Shown: positions 9,201-17,092, counted from the stretch's first letter. The stretch: 64,000 nt of DNA from Anodontia alba (GCA_964016985.1 OZ024837.1:37330591-37394590), one strand, 5' to 3'. Made by a program: numbers and translations. The notes: generated by a model not told the origin, from the letters alone.

Positions 9201-11930
9201 CCTGCACATTCGTGCAGTCTGATCAGGGCCATTGCTGTCTGCTAACAGAATCATTGGATACTAGAGAATATATGACTGGAGAGCAAAGGCCTGGATGCTA
9301 CTTTTAACATGTGCAGGATTATCTGAATCTGCGCATTTTGTGCATGTTTGAAGGCACTTTTTTGCTTTTCGTGGCCCATTTAGTTTCTATGATGTATTTA
9401 TTTTCGCAGCTTCATGAAATCTACAGCAAAGTGTGTAAAAAGCGACAAATGGGAGCAATGGATCATTCTGAGTTCCAGGGAATCACATCACTTCTTGAAG
9501 CAAGAGGAATGATCGGAATAAAAAAGGCAAAGGAAACAAGACTTGCTAAAGTAAGTTCATAGTTGAACCCTTTCAGTCCAGCAGTCCAAAACAGCTATCT
9601 GTGCAAACAGTGCAGCTCCAGATGAGACAGCTCATTAAGAGCTGTCTCATCAAGATCTACACTGTTTGCCATTCTGTTTTTGATTTTAGACTCAAGCCCC
9701 TATTTTCATCAATGGATTAGTCCAAATTAAGGGATGGAAAAGTAGGGCTGTGTGTGCAAATTAGAAATGGCATCTTAGACTGTTTAATAGCACTTACCTA
9801 TTTACCCTGAAATATTCCAACATGCATCCACAAAAGAACATTTTGCTCAGGGCTAGCACTCTTTGCTGTGTAGCAAGCTTGTAAGCCTGTGCATCCCATT
9901 GGCATTACTGAGAGGGTATTAGGTAAATATTTTTTTTTTCTTCATTATGAAAACTACAGTCTCATTAGAAGCAACCTCAATATACAGTATAACCTCAATG
10001 GCTCGAACACGGATGGCTGGTTTACCGTGGATGATTTGAACTCTTTTTTCAGTCCCTGCAAAATTCTTCCAATAGCCCAAGAAAACAAATATTTAGGGAT
10101 TGTTTTCTTATTTTTATCATGGAATTGTATGTTGTTTGTACTCATTAGAATTGCCTCATTGAGGCAATTCTAATGAGTACACTCAACATACAATCATTGT
10201 GTAGAAAATCGAAAATGTTTCCCAAAATTATCGCTATTTGCTTCCTATACTGGTTCCATGATTAACCCTCAGTGGCTCGAACTACCCATGTCTCGAACAA
10301 ATTTCCATGGTCCCAAAGATGTTCGAGCCATTGAGGTTCGACTATAAGTTGCTGGCCTAGGTGGCACAGTTGGATGTTTGTCCAACTGATGATCAGGAGG
10401 CCACAGGTGGTTCTGGCAACATTCTTTCGTGGCGATTGATCATGAAATATTTTCTATGGTCATTCTCTCCCTTTCACTGTCATATTGAAGAAGGGCAGTT
10501 GTCAGTTTCCGACAAAAGAATACATGCATAATTACTGGGTTAACTGCTTATGAGAACAGCTTGCTCTGAAGAAGGTGTGTTTTGGTAAACTGACCGGCTT
10601 GACATGACCTTGAATAGTGTTGACTGTTAGTCTCCAAACCAACCAATCACCCAGTATAAGTTTTCTTGGAGAAATAAGAAACATATTGATACTTTTTGGT
10701 TTAAATCGCTTATCTGGACCTATGAATCCACTGAAAATGATGAGGGCTTTCTGTGTCTGTATCAGCTAAGTATTGATTCTGTAAATGGACAACAATGGCC
10801 CAGACTAGACTGCGTGAACATTCCATAAGTAAGAAATGGAGGCCCAGACCACTGACCAGACTGCAAAAATAAACAGGCTGATATAGTGTTGCCACTGATG
10901 ATCGATTATAATCAATTATCAGTCACTTCTGCCTCTTGTGACTGATGATCGGAAAGTTTTTATAGGCAAGTTATAAAGAATCTGAAATGAAATTCAAAGC
11001 TGTCTATTTGGGTCATTCTAAATTTGTGGTCAGTTGAAGTGAAAAAAGTTTATAGATAAAATAACCTTTAAAAAGTCAACCCAAAAATACTGATATTTTT
11101 CTTATATCTCCATAAGAACATGTTGTAGGTACTCATTAGCTCTGCAAGGCGCTTCTAATGAGTACTCACAACATACATTTTCATGGAGAAATAAGAAAAA
11201 TATTATCTGGATACCCCTCTTATTGATCTAGAGCAATGACTTAGTACCTGAAAGAGGGCTAAATTAAGAGTGAATATATTTTCTAAAAGATTATTTTTAA
11301 TCTATGATCAGTCAGTTTTACAAAACCGATGATTGACTATGAATTCTGGCCTATTTCCAACACTAGGCTGATCTGGGACTGGGATCTGCCTGCATATAAG
11401 GATCTTGTTCTTGATATGCATGTCCTATGTGTTTGTTTCTACTGTTTTAACCATAAGTATCTGTACCAACAGCATAAGTTTGGGTAAGAGGGGTTATCAA
11501 GTAAATGATTTTCGTATTTTTCCAGGAAAACATGCTTTGTTGGTTATCATTAGAAGTGCCTCATTGGTGCTTCTAATGAGTACCCACAAAATGTTTTCGT
11601 GGAGAAATAAGAAAAAACTCACGAACTATGAAACTGGCCTTGGCAAACAGTGTAAACCTAGAAAGTATGTCTGATCAATGACTAAATCGTTTGTCAATCA
11701 TTTAGCAAATTTTAAACACAAAAGCGGGTAGTAGAATGGACTTTTTCAAATTTAAGATAAGTATGGTAAGAAGATAAGTTGTCAAATATACTTAGGGTAA
11801 ATATGGTACTCTTCATTCATACTTTTTATATTTTCAGGTCACCCTGAAGTTAGATGAAAGAGAACTTGAACATGCAATGCAAGACAAAGTCCTAATATCA
11901 TCCATACTTCAAGAAGGAATACCAAAATGA
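112..11930 (+). CDS. CDC6: CDC6 replication-licensing ATPase, 3' seven exons (5' end outside window)
   Basis: CDC6 loads the MCM2-7 helicase on ORC-bound origins in the nucleus. Seven exons join as 112-275, 2565-2671, 4377-4516, 5654-5825, 7994-8193, 9410-9550 and 11838-11930. They total 1017 nt, or 338 codons plus stop, with every intron GT-AG and every phase consistent. Read in order, the protein shows LYLNCMTLKDSATVF, Walker B VLDEIDQLDS, sensor 1 GIANALDLTDRVLPRLQAR, sensor 2 GDMRKALDVCRRA, then the winged-helix end (IPLQQKLVMCSLLLL, LLEARGMIGIKKAKETRL). These follow animal CDC6 closely to the C terminus. The N terminus with Cy/CDK motifs and Walker A lies upstream of base 1. Introns are 1-2 kb and filled with MITEs. 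The gene looks intact: no stop or frameshift was seen. The first acceptor is inferred from a pyrimidine-rich stretch plus AG at 110-111. Confidence 0.97.
348..625. repeat. Degenerate palindromic MITE remnants (GTACTCATTAGAA-core family B)
   Basis: Contains decayed copies of the core and arms seen clearly at 7666-7857: gtgagtaccc, aacatgttttcatgggg, and the outer arm gctctagataagaggg near 610-630. Two overlapping remnants seem present. They lie in the first CDC6 intron. Confidence 0.45.
1027..1522. mobile_element. Non-autonomous DNA element with about 20-bp terminal inverted repeats
   Basis: The left end GTCAGGAGCATAACTT at 1031-1046 is repeated in inverse orientation at 1503-1518. About 495 bp of AT-rich DNA without an ORF lies between. 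No transposase is present, so this is MITE-like. Found in CDC6 intron 1. Confidence 0.65.
1537..1640 (+). repeat. tRNA-like (Ser/Leu-type) SINE head or tRNA pseudogene
   Basis: GCAAGCGGTTAGCATAGT resembles a type II tRNA A box, and GGTGCAAGTCCCGC resembles a B box, but with a long insertion and poor stem pairing. Probably a decayed SINE or tRNA relic, not a working tRNA. Confidence 0.3.
1690..2150. repeat. Low-complexity AACCTATAAA-rich repeat
   Basis: The unit aacctataaa and variants recur about a dozen times in two clusters (1700-1815 and 2055-2140), around a segment holding ctcgctcgcttcgctcgctc (1929-1948). No coding potential seen. Confidence 0.6.
2266..2510. mobile_element. Palindromic MITE, family A, copy 1
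   Basis: The ends are gggcccagttgttcaaag and ctttgaacaactgggccc. The whole 245 bp folds as one hairpin, with inner arms gtgagtagcttttgc/gcaaaagctacttac. Sister copies are at 5031-5256 and 39899-40143. It ends about 55 bp before the CDC6 Walker B exon. Confidence 0.8.
2565..2671 (+). CDS. CDC6: CDC6 exon with Walker B
   Basis: Acceptor ttttcag, donor gtaagt. Codes IMVLDEIDQLDSKNQEIL then YTIFEWPALPKSRLILV. The hydrophobic run plus DE is the AAA+ Walker B that coordinates Mg and activates water. Confidence 0.96.
2872..3236. mobile_element. Pogo-like MITE, family C, copy 1
   Basis: Begins TACAGTCAAACTTCAGTGGC and ends with the inverted arm (catcggtgttcaagctattg, then aggttggagttt). The hairpin-tip core gtactcattgcatttgcctc / gaggcaattctaatgagtac is at 3037-3082. 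The TA-CAGT end fits pogo/Tigger-type mariner elements. Confidence 0.65.
3395..3550. repeat. Family I palindromic repeat, copy 1
   Basis: Has the arms gagagaatttgctttctttt/agagcaaattctcttttaga and the flank gagtagaccc..gaagggct seen in clearer copies at 16055-16310 and 30270-30470. Confidence 0.45.
3560..3925. other. Intronic stretch with G-rich and pyrimidine-rich tracts, no gene seen
   Basis: A G-rich run (3684-3717) is followed by a C/T-rich tract (3726-3815). Open frames here are low-complexity and unsupported. Confidence 0.5.
3929..4141. mobile_element. TTAA MITE, family E, copy 1 (piggyBac-like)
   Basis: TTAA at 3929-3932, arm CCCTTGTCCTGCTGAA, a central hairpin acagtgcagatccagataag/ctgatctggatctacactgt, inverted arm TTCAGCAGGACAAGGG, TTAA at 4138-4141. 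The TTAA target plus CCC...GGG termini are the signature of piggyBac-type transposition. Five further loci match. Confidence 0.8.
4377..4516 (+). CDS. CDC6: CDC6 exon with sensor 1
   Basis: Acceptor tttcag, donor gtaagt. Codes GIANALDLTDRVLPRLQAR then CKPELLNFAPYNKEQI. The Asn in IANALDLTDR is the sensor 1 residue of AAA+ initiators. It ends in phase 0 after LKD. Confidence 0.96.
4589..4870. mobile_element. Pogo-like MITE, family N, copy 1
   Basis: Starts TA-CAGTTGACTCTCTTTATC. The inverted right end is decayed (tcgagataaaagaggtagag). Inner arms gagcaatttctcctcttt match copy 2 at 48580-48913. Confidence 0.6.
5031..5256. mobile_element. Palindromic MITE, family A, copy 2
   Basis: AGGGCCCAGTTGTTCAAAG at the left and its exact complement CTTTGAACAACTGGGCCCT at the right. 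The 226-bp hairpin has tip gtgagtagcttttttctact. Lies in the intron after CDC6 sensor 1. Confidence 0.85.
5396..5628. mobile_element. TTAA MITE, family F, copy 1 (piggyBac-like)
   Basis: TTAA-CCCATTGTAGTCG at the left and GTATCCAATGGG-TTAA at the right. The internal hairpin ggcaaacagtgcagac .. gatctccactgtttgc is off-centre. Ends 25 bp before the sensor 2 exon of CDC6. Confidence 0.75.
5654..5825 (+). CDS. CDC6: CDC6 exon with sensor 2
   Basis: Acceptor ttaacag, donor gtaaat. Codes LEGEGLDVMDGTAVQFCARK then AGDMRKALDVCRRAVEMVE. The Arg in GDMRKALD is the sensor 2 arginine of the AAA+ lid. It ends in phase 1. Confidence 0.96.
5830..7255. other. CDC6 intron, mostly without recognised structure
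   Basis: AT-rich, with a T tract at 6991-7009. No exon, RNA gene or clear inverted repeat was recognised. Confidence 0.5.
7261..7639. mobile_element. Palindromic element, family L, copy 1
   Basis: Starts TCAGGGATGGGAAACTTCCA and ends in the inverse form cacccctga. Inner parts: gctctagataagaggaggta, then ttatttctcaataaaa...tttttattgagaaataa around a decayed ggtatttgttagaagtgcct core. Copy 2 is at 20871-21414. Confidence 0.6.
7666..7857. mobile_element. Palindromic MITE, family B, copy 1 (GTACTCATTAGAA core)
   Basis: Arms gatatttgtcttatttctcc / ggagaaataagaaaaatatt, then acatatgttgtg / cacaacatatgt, and a tip with gcctcactgaggc. Outer ends tagctcttgtt / cttatctaggccta. Lies in the intron before the winged-helix exon. 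Confidence 0.8.
7994..8193 (+). CDS. CDC6: CDC6 exon, start of winged-helix domain
   Basis: Acceptor gttttacag, donor gtattt. The split Gly/Asp codon joins correctly as GAC. Codes PKKISVVHINKVLSDVYG, then IPLQQKLVMCSLLLLLKQGK and LKEVTVGK, matching the linker and first helices of the CDC6 C-terminal winged helix. Confidence 0.95.
8202..8362. mobile_element. Family D MITE, copy 1 (degenerate)
   Basis: Starts just after the CDC6 donor at 8194. Includes cttagcatgctgggtaaaat and the core gtcatttcatgcaaattgtc / gttgaaatgtcaaatcctgt. Confidence 0.6.
8364..8475 (+). repeat. SINE family P fragment (tRNA-derived tail)
   Basis: B box GGTTTGATCCCCAGCCGAG then tcataccaaagac, as in the fuller copy at 44441-44590. 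The A-box half is missing or replaced by the adjacent MITE. Confidence 0.5.
8645..8880. repeat. A-rich and AAC-rich low-complexity tracts
   Basis: Two A-rich stretches (8648-8738 and 8839-8877) inside the CDC6 intron. Apparent open frames here are homopolymer artefacts. Confidence 0.8.
9126..9255. repeat. Family G palindromic repeat fragment
   Basis: gacagcgaaggcccagatca gcctgcacattcgtgcag and the inverse tgcagtctgatcagggccat tgctgtc form a hairpin of the family-G type. Confidence 0.55.
9410..9550 (+). CDS. CDC6: CDC6 exon, winged helix
   Basis: Acceptor ttttcgcag, donor gtaagt, phase 0 at both ends (47 codons). Codes LHEIYSKVCKKRQMGAMDHS, then FQGITSLLEARGMIGIKKAK and ETRLAK, the conserved recognition region of the CDC6 winged helix. 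Confidence 0.96.
9564..9750. mobile_element. Family F-type MITE, CCTTTCAGTCC-arm variant, copy 1
   Basis: Left arm aaccctttcagtcc, perfect inner hairpin gatgagacagctcattaaga gctgtctcatc, flanked by tgcaaacagtgcag / ctacactgtttgcc. A matching inverted copy is at 49295-49518. Starts 13 bp after a CDC6 donor. Confidence 0.65.
9984..10346. mobile_element. Pogo-like MITE, family C, copy 2
   Basis: TA-CAGTATAACCTCAATGGC at the left and ccattgaggttcgacta at the right. Tip tactcattagaattgcctca / gaggcaattctaatgagtac at 10139-10181. No transposase. Confidence 0.8.
10351..10647 (+). mobile_element. tRNA-derived SINE, copy 1 (near full length)
   Basis: Head gctggcctaggtggcacagt tggatg (A box) with a decayed B box. 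The body includes tatggtcattctctccc, gaagaagggcagttgt, the segment gtgtgttttggtaaactgac, and tail gttgactgttagtctccaaa. It abuts the right end of the pogo-like MITE. Confidence 0.7.
10650..11055. other. Intronic mosaic of MITE fragments, no gene
   Basis: 10650-10725 is a family B half (agttttcttggagaaataag). 10750-10900 resembles decayed family G (gcagtctggtcagtggtctg on the other strand). The rest is unrecognised. Confidence 0.45.
11060..11235. mobile_element. Palindromic MITE, family B, copy 2
   Basis: Arms tatttttcttatatctcc / ggagaaataagaaaaatatt. Tip ggtactcattagctctgca / ggcgcttctaatgagtactc, with a small deletion in the left tip. Outer end acccctcttattgatctaga. Confidence 0.7.
11474..11625. 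mobile_element. Palindromic MITE, family B, copy 3
   Basis: gggtaagaggggttatcaag outer arm. Tip ggttatcattagaagtgcct / ggtgcttctaatgagtaccc. Lies 215 bp before the last CDC6 exon. Confidence 0.7.
11838..11930 (+). CDS. CDC6: CDC6 last exon and stop
   Basis: Acceptor ttttcag. Codes VTLKLDERELEHAMQDKVLI, then SSILQEGIPK and TGA at 11928-11930. The end matches the usual length of animal CDC6. No strong AATAAA is close; a variant ATTAAA at 11990-11995 could serve for polyadenylation. Confidence 0.95.
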   Translation, partial: VTLKLDERELEHAMQDKVLISSILQEGIPK

Positions 11931-11989
11931 TAACTGCCTCTGCCAGATTAAGTGCCAAACATAACCAAACCTGCCATGATGTATTTCAT

Positions 11990-11995
11990 ATTAAA
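11990..11995 (+). promoter_or_regulatory. Possible CDC6 poly(A) signal (ATTAAA)
   Basis: ATTAAA 60 bases past the CDC6 stop codon is the only near-consensus hexamer seen close by. It is weak, position-based evidence; a longer 3' UTR is possible. Confidence 0.3.
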
Positions 11996-12169
11996 CCCTG
12001 TCTTCAGACATATGCAAACTTAACATTTCTGAACTAAAGGAGATGCCTGGAATCTGATAAGGGCATACACGGCCCATCAAGGCAATTTTGTTTTGATTAT
12101 TCTTTTTGTTCCAATGAAAAGAGGCAAAAGTGGGTTTGACTCAGTTGTTTCCTCTGAAAATATTCTGTC

Positions 12170-12365
12170 ACTACTATGGGCAATTTTGCAGACAAATCAA
12201 GTGTATTTTTATTTTTCCCAATAATAGGCTTGTGTTATGGAGACAATTTGCATGAAATGTCAAAACCTATTTTCTGGGAAAAATAATATTTCAAAATGTT
12301 TGCTGAAATTTTTACTCAGCATGGTCTGCTGAAATTTTTACCCAGCATGCTAAGCATCAAAATGT
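12170..12365. mobile_element. Family D MITE, copy 2
   Basis: Core atggagacaatttgcatgaa atgtcaaaacc with a weakened left arm. The right arm ctgaaatttttacccagcat is duplicated as a 26-bp direct repeat (12299-12352). Confidence 0.6.
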
Positions 12366-12657
12366 ATAGTGTGCATACTGTAAGCAGTGTAAGGAGATTG
12401 CATGCGTTCTTTGCATAATTCACATACCCCTGAAGATATTTTTTTTTTTTTTTTTTTTGCAGTGATAGGGATCATGACATGTCCCTGACATGTAAATATT
12501 TGTAGATTTTAATAGGTCTCATCAGTAGGAAAAAAGAACAATATTTAATTTGCTAATATTTATTTATTTATTTAAGCAACAACAGAGAACATATAAAAAC
12601 TCGGTGAAAGAAAAATTTAGCATATAAATGTCCTAAGTTAAGTAGGTAACTTTAGTA

Positions 12658-12990
12658 CAGTGAACTCTCTTTACAATGACAGCATTTGTTCCTTAAATGA
12701 ATTTGCTGTTGTACAGAATACTTAATGAGCAGATTGATGTATAAGAAAGGTCTTGTTTTGTTTTTATTGCCTCATAGAACATATGTTTTGGATATTTGTT
12801 AGAATCACCTCACTGAGGTGATTCTAACAAATATCCAAAACATATGTTTCTTGAAAGTACTAAATACAATATTCTTGGGTACTTTGTGACTAATTGTTAC
12901 CTGTTAAGAGAAGGTTTCCTAACAGTCAAATTGTCATTGTAACAAATTTTGTTGTTGTATCGAGTGTCAGTGCAAAGAGGGGTTGTCTGT
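12658..12990. mobile_element. Pogo-like MITE, family M, copy 1
   Basis: TA-CAGTGAACTCTCTTTACA at the left and the inverse gcaaagaggggttgtctg at the right. The tip ttgttagaatcacctcactg / gaggtgattctaacaa carries the TTAGAA..CCTC core. Copies 2 and 3 are at 42543-42878 and 60316-60538. Confidence 0.75.
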
Positions 12991-13248
12991 AGAAGTATCT
13001 CTGTGAACTGTACAAAAACATGTTTTCTTGAAGAAAAAAGAAAAATGATTAGCTGGATAACTATCGTGTATGATCATGATTTCCCTGAATACCTGCAAGA
13101 TAAGCTTTGATTAAAAAAAATGAATCTTTATTGGGCACACACGTGAGAAAGTATGTTTTCGCAAGTGGCTTAAAAGGGTATTGAAAGGCAGGGAAATTGA
13201 GTTTTGCCCATATGCTTGTTAAACGAAATGTATGAAGTTGAGTTCAGA

Positions 13249-13456
13249 TTAACTTTTACCACTCTTTAGGCAAATTCAGCAGATGACAAATTGGTGATAT
13301 TTTTCTTATTTTTCCCAGAAAACAGGATTTGGTATTTCATGCAGATTGTCTCAAGGAGACAATTCGCATGAAATGTCAAAACCTGTTTACTGGTAAAAAA
13401 AAAAAAAAAAAAAAAATCTCAATATGTCATCTGCTGAAAATTTTACCAAGCGTTAA
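13249..13456. mobile_element. Family D MITE, copy 3, TTAA-bounded
   Basis: TTAA at 13249-13252, arm cttttaccactctttaggca, core atttcatgcagattgtctca / gagacaattcgcatgaaatg, right arm aaattttaccaagcg, TTAA at 13453-13456. An A-run at 13398-13418 has expanded in the right arm. Confidence 0.75.
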
Positions 13457-13764
13457 GACATTGAAGGTGCCTATCTGAAGTTCTACATTATTCCAGTTAT
13501 GATCTGTTCGATCTGTGATGATACAGTATGTACGCAGTCAAAATACGTGAAGAGTGTCCTGTGAAAAATTGTCTTTGAGGATGCAAACATTTAGATCATC
13601 CTGCACAGCCAAAGTTTCAGCAAAGCTTTTACTATCCAGCATTACTGCAAATGTGAAGCCAAGGCTCTGATCAGACGACATGAATGAGCAGGCTGAGCTG
13701 GGTGTCATCAGTTGGCACAGACAGCCTTCTCACATGATAGTTAAAACTGTATAACTGAAATTCT

Positions 13765-13967
13765 GTAACCCTTGCCATGCTGTTTATATTAAGATGTCAC
13801 GCCCATTTCCAATTGTCAGCCAATCGGATTGCTTAATGCAAGTTGCTGATACAAAGTCACATGCCGGCCTCAGTGGCTCAGTTGGATGCGTCGTCCGACT
13901 GGAGACCAGGAGATCTACACTGATTGCAAAGGCATGGCATGTCAGCATTCGGCAGGACTAAGGTTAA
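13765..13967. mobile_element. TTAA MITE family E, copy 2a, with SINE head in the loop
   Basis: Left arm gtaacccttgccatgctg and right arm cggcaggactaagg-TTAA. The central hairpin is replaced at 13863-13910 by a SINE head. It shares the TTAA at 13964-13967 with the next copy. Confidence 0.6.
13863..13910 (+). mobile_element. tRNA-derived SINE head fragment
   Basis: gccggcctcagtggctcagt tggatgcg matches the A-box head of the SINE at 15071. Only about 48 bp is present, inside a family E MITE. Confidence 0.6.
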
Positions 13968-14177
13968 CCCTAGTCCTGCTGAACCTGGATATACCCTTCC
14001 TTTGCACACAGGGTAGATCCAGGTCTGTTGGCTTCTTCAGAAGCCAACAGATCTGGATCTGCACTGCTTGCCATTCAGTACGTGAATTTATATCAACAAA
14101 CTGGATCAAGTTATTTGATTGGCTGACAATTTGAAGTGGGCATGGCATCTTAATTTATTCAGTATGATGAGGGTTAA
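13964..14177. mobile_element. TTAA MITE family E, copy 2b (inverted)
   Basis: TTAA-CCCTAGTCCTGCTGAA at the left and ttcagtatgatgaggg-TTAA at the right. Perfect tip ttggcttcttcagaagccaa. Abuts copy 2a at a shared TTAA. Confidence 0.75.
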
Positions 14178-14274
14178 TGATTGAATCATAATGTCTAATT
14201 ATTTTTCCTATTATTTATTTACTGTAAATATGTAAAGATGTTATCAACCCAGTTGTATATGTATAGACAGTGGA

Positions 14275-14469
14275 TTGACCTTTACCACTGGTCAGATTCA
14301 TCAGATGACAAGTTTATAATATTTTGTAAATTTCCCCACAAAAGTCTGACATTTTATGCATGAAATTTCAATTGGCATGAAAGGTCAAATCCTGTAATCT
14401 GGGAAATGAAAGAAAATATTTCAGTATGTTGTCTGCTGAAATGTTTACCCAACATGCTTTAAGCATTAA
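14275..14469. mobile_element. Family D MITE, copy 4
   Basis: Left ttgacctttaccactggtca gattcatcagatgacaag and right tgttgtctgctgaaatgtttacc with TTAA at 14466-14469. The core gacattttatgcatgaaatt / gcatgaaaggtcaaatcctg is slightly decayed. Confidence 0.65.
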
Positions 14470-14748
14470 TGTGTTTACCCTAAATATTTGCACAGAATGA
14501 CTTGAACAAATGTGTAGACCCAAACCAAATGTTTCGTATAAAGTAGTGTGATCAGGGTCAAACTGGACTTGTTAAGACATTCAGTATCACATGGAGTATA
14601 ATTTATATGATTTTTGTTTTCGATTATTTAGGGTAAGTACAACATTCTCTTGTTTTTTATTCTGTTCATAAATTTTGTAATGTATTATAGTTTTGAGGAG
14701 AAAATTGAAGTGTCTGTGTGTTCTAATAGATCAGAAAAAAAATTGTGA

Positions 14749-14977
14749 TTTAACCCATTGTATACTGAATAGACTTTCTCACACTATATATTGTAAGAGT
14801 CCAATTTCAATTTTAGGGAGGTGAGGCTATGAGATTTAGATATTCCTAGAGAAAAATGGCTAAACTATTAGCAAACAGTGGAGACCCTGATCAGATGCAG
14901 CATTCTGCGGCATCTGATCTGGGTCTGCACTGCTTGCCAAGGACCCTTTTACGGGTTTTCAGACTACAATGGGTTAA
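14749..14977. mobile_element. TTAA MITE, family F, copy 2
   Basis: TTAA-CCCATTGTATACTGAAT and GACTACAATGGG-TTAA. The hairpin tip cagatgcagcattctgcggc atctg is off-centre. The same arrangement recurs at 39083-39294. Confidence 0.8.
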
Positions 14978-15070
14978 TATTTATTAGCATGAATGGGTGT
15001 TTTGTGTGTGATGCTAAATTTTGCATATGTTCTGTTAAAACAGTTTCTTTCATTTGTCTGTGAGTATTCA

Positions 15071-15296
15071 GCCGGCCTCAGTGTGGCTCACTTGGATGCC
15101 CATCTGACTGGTGATCAGGAGGTTGCAGGTTCGACCCCTGCTGAGTCGGCAACATTTGTTAGTGGAGATTGTCCATGAAATATTTTCTATGGTCACTATC
15201 TCCCACTGATTCAAGAAGGGCAGTTGTGTGTTTCTGGCTCAACATGACCCCACTGGGTTGACTGGGCTGTAAAACCTGAATACAAACAAACAAAAT
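15071..15296 (+). mobile_element. tRNA-derived SINE, copy 2
   Basis: A box TGGCTCACTTGGATG and B box GGTTCGACCCC are 30 bp apart. Body tattttctatggtcactatc and agaagggcagttgtgtg, then 3' end ctgggttgactgggctgtaa ending aaacaaacaaa. It lacks the central segment present in copy 1. No TSD was identified by eye. Confidence 0.8.
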
Positions 15297-15299
15297 AGT

Positions 15300-15670
15300 A
15301 TTCAATTGTTGGTATTTATCTTCCTTAATTGTTCCACAAAAGTACACATTGTGAGTACTGTGTTTGTAAACAGATGGATGTTTACTGTCAGACTATTACA
15401 TCACATGGGGAATACTGAAGTTGTAAAGCTAATCATGAGGATTAAGTGTCTCAAGGCCCCTTAAGGACCCTTTTCTTGTGTTGAAGCTCATAATGTTATG
15501 TTCAAAGATAATTAATATTTAATAATTAATATATTTTTTTTTTTTTTTTGTATAGATTATATTTGTATGTATTAAGGCAGAAGCTTATAATTCTACTAAT
15601 GGGCTATGACCCTCGAAACGATTTACAGGAGGAAAGTGCCGTATTATTGGCTAGCTGGCTTCAGCATTCA
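15300..15670. other. AT-rich stretch, nothing recognised
   Basis: Contains a T tract (15535-15549) and a duplicated aattaatattt motif. No gene or clear inverted repeat. Confidence 0.5.
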
Positions 15671-15673
15671 AGT

Positions 15674-15865
15674 TTAACCTTTACCATGCTCAGGACAAAT
15701 TCAACACAACAATTTGATATTTTTTCAGAAAACAGGGTTTGACATTTCATGAAAAATGTCTCCTCAGGAGACAGTTTGCATGAAATGTCAAACCCTATTT
15801 TCTGGAAGAAATCAAGAAAATATTTCAAAATGTCTGTTGATTTCTTTTTTATTGTGCAACTGGTA
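15674..15865. mobile_element. Family D MITE, copy 5
   Basis: TTAA-CCTTTACCATGCTCAGG at the left. Near-perfect core gacatttcatgaaaaatgtc / gacagtttgcatgaaatgtc around ctcctcaggag. The right end is decayed. Confidence 0.7.
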
Positions 15866-16054
15866 TGTGTAATTTGTATTTCTGTAAATATTTAATGAAA
15901 TACTGCAGAGGTGAAAGCTATTATCATACCAGTTTCTCTAAGAGAACTAGATAAACTCTCAGTCAGCAGCCAATCAGATGATAGGAGCCCGCACACAACA
16001 TGTTGCACACCTATACTGGGGAGCTGATAGCCCCAATAGTAGAACTTAAAGCCT

Positions 16055-16310
16055 CTGATTAAGGGGAAAGGATACACTTTCAGGGGAGGCAATCATCAAA
16101 ATTGTTTTTTCTCCCTTCTGAAAACGGATCTACTCTAAAAGGAAAGAATTTGCTCCCATACTTCTGAAAATGGATCTACTCTAAAAGGAAAGAATTTGCT
16201 CCCAGTGGGAGCAAATTCTTCCCTTTTTGAGTAGATACATTTTCAGAAGGGGTTTTTTGATGGGCAAAAAGCAAATAGTAAGTTGTAAGAGTTATCACCC
16301 TTGGCACAGA
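16055..16310. mobile_element. Family I palindromic element, copy 2, with left-arm duplication
   Basis: Outer arm aaaggatacactttcagggg. The block ggatctactctaaaaggaaa gaatttgctcccat occurs twice in direct orientation (16127-16160, 16171-16204), then inverted (gggagcaaattcttcccttt ttgagtagat). The duplicated arm is a rearrangement. Confidence 0.65.
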
Positions 16311-16363
16311 AATCTACAAAGTGTATCCTGTCTCCATAAAGAATGACATGATGCAGTTTATAT

Positions 16364-16457
16364 TTATGTTGACATACTTAAATTACCCTCAGTATTGAGA
16401 CACCTAAACTTTATGTTGACATACTTAAATTACCCTCAGTATTGAGACACCTAAACT
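16364..16457 (+). repeat. Direct duplication, 2 x 47 bp
   Basis: The stretch ttatgttgacatacttaaat taccctcagtattgagacac ctaaact occurs twice in tandem with no visible change, so it is recent. Confidence 0.9.
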
Positions 16458-16459
16458 TC

Positions 16460-16672
16460 TTAACCCTTGCCGTGCTGAATCAATTAAGATGCCACGCCCA
16501 CTTCTAATTTCCAGCCAATCAGATTACTTGATCTGGGATTTTGATAGAAATTCCCATATTTAATGACAAACAGTGCAGATCCAGCTCAGTTGGCTTCTTC
16601 AGAAGCCAACTGATCTGGATCTACACTGTTTGCTAAGACAGGGCATGTCGTGTTCAGCAGGAGAAGGCTTAA
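16460..16672. mobile_element. TTAA MITE, family E, copy 3
   Basis: TTAA-CCCTTGCCGTGCTGAAT at the left and gttcagcaggagaaggc-TTAA at the right. Tip gttggcttcttcagaagccaac. It starts right after the 47-bp duplication. Confidence 0.8.
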
Positions 16673-16704
16673 AATTAGAAACAGTTTCATTTGAAGATTA
16701 GAAA

Positions 16705-16870
16705 CACTTTCATTTTACTCATTTTGATGAGTCTAAAAACTGCTGTATGTGTGGCAAACAATGAAGGCCCTGATCAGATGCCATATTCTGTGGTGTCTGG
16801 TCAGGGTCTACACTGTTTGCTCAAGCCTGTCTGTCCAAGTACTAAGATTATTACAGTTGTGATGTTTGTA
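16705..16870. mobile_element. Family F-type MITE with TGATGAGTCT arm
   Basis: Hairpin tggcaaacaatgaaggccct / agggtctacactgtttgctc, outer right arm cctgtctgtccaagtactaa. Same type at 41295-41440, 47260-47405 and 51795-51965. Confidence 0.65.
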
Positions 16871-16898
16871 AAATATGATGAGACAAATTATTAACTTA

Positions 16899-17092
16899 TT
16901 AACCCCAGTCCTGCTGAACCCGGATATACCCTGCCTTTGCAAATAGTGTAGATCCAGATCACTTGGCTTCTTCAGAAGCCAACTGATCTGGATCTGCACT
17001 GTTTGCCATTAAGTATGTGAATTTATACTAACAATCTGGATCAAGTGATCTGATTGGCTGAAAATTAATTTATTCAGCAAGACCTGGGTTAA
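16899..17092. mobile_element. TTAA MITE, family E, copy 4
   Basis: TTAA-CCCCAGTCCTGCTGAACC and ttcagcaagacctggg-TTAA. Perfect tip ggcttcttcagaagcc. Confidence 0.8.
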
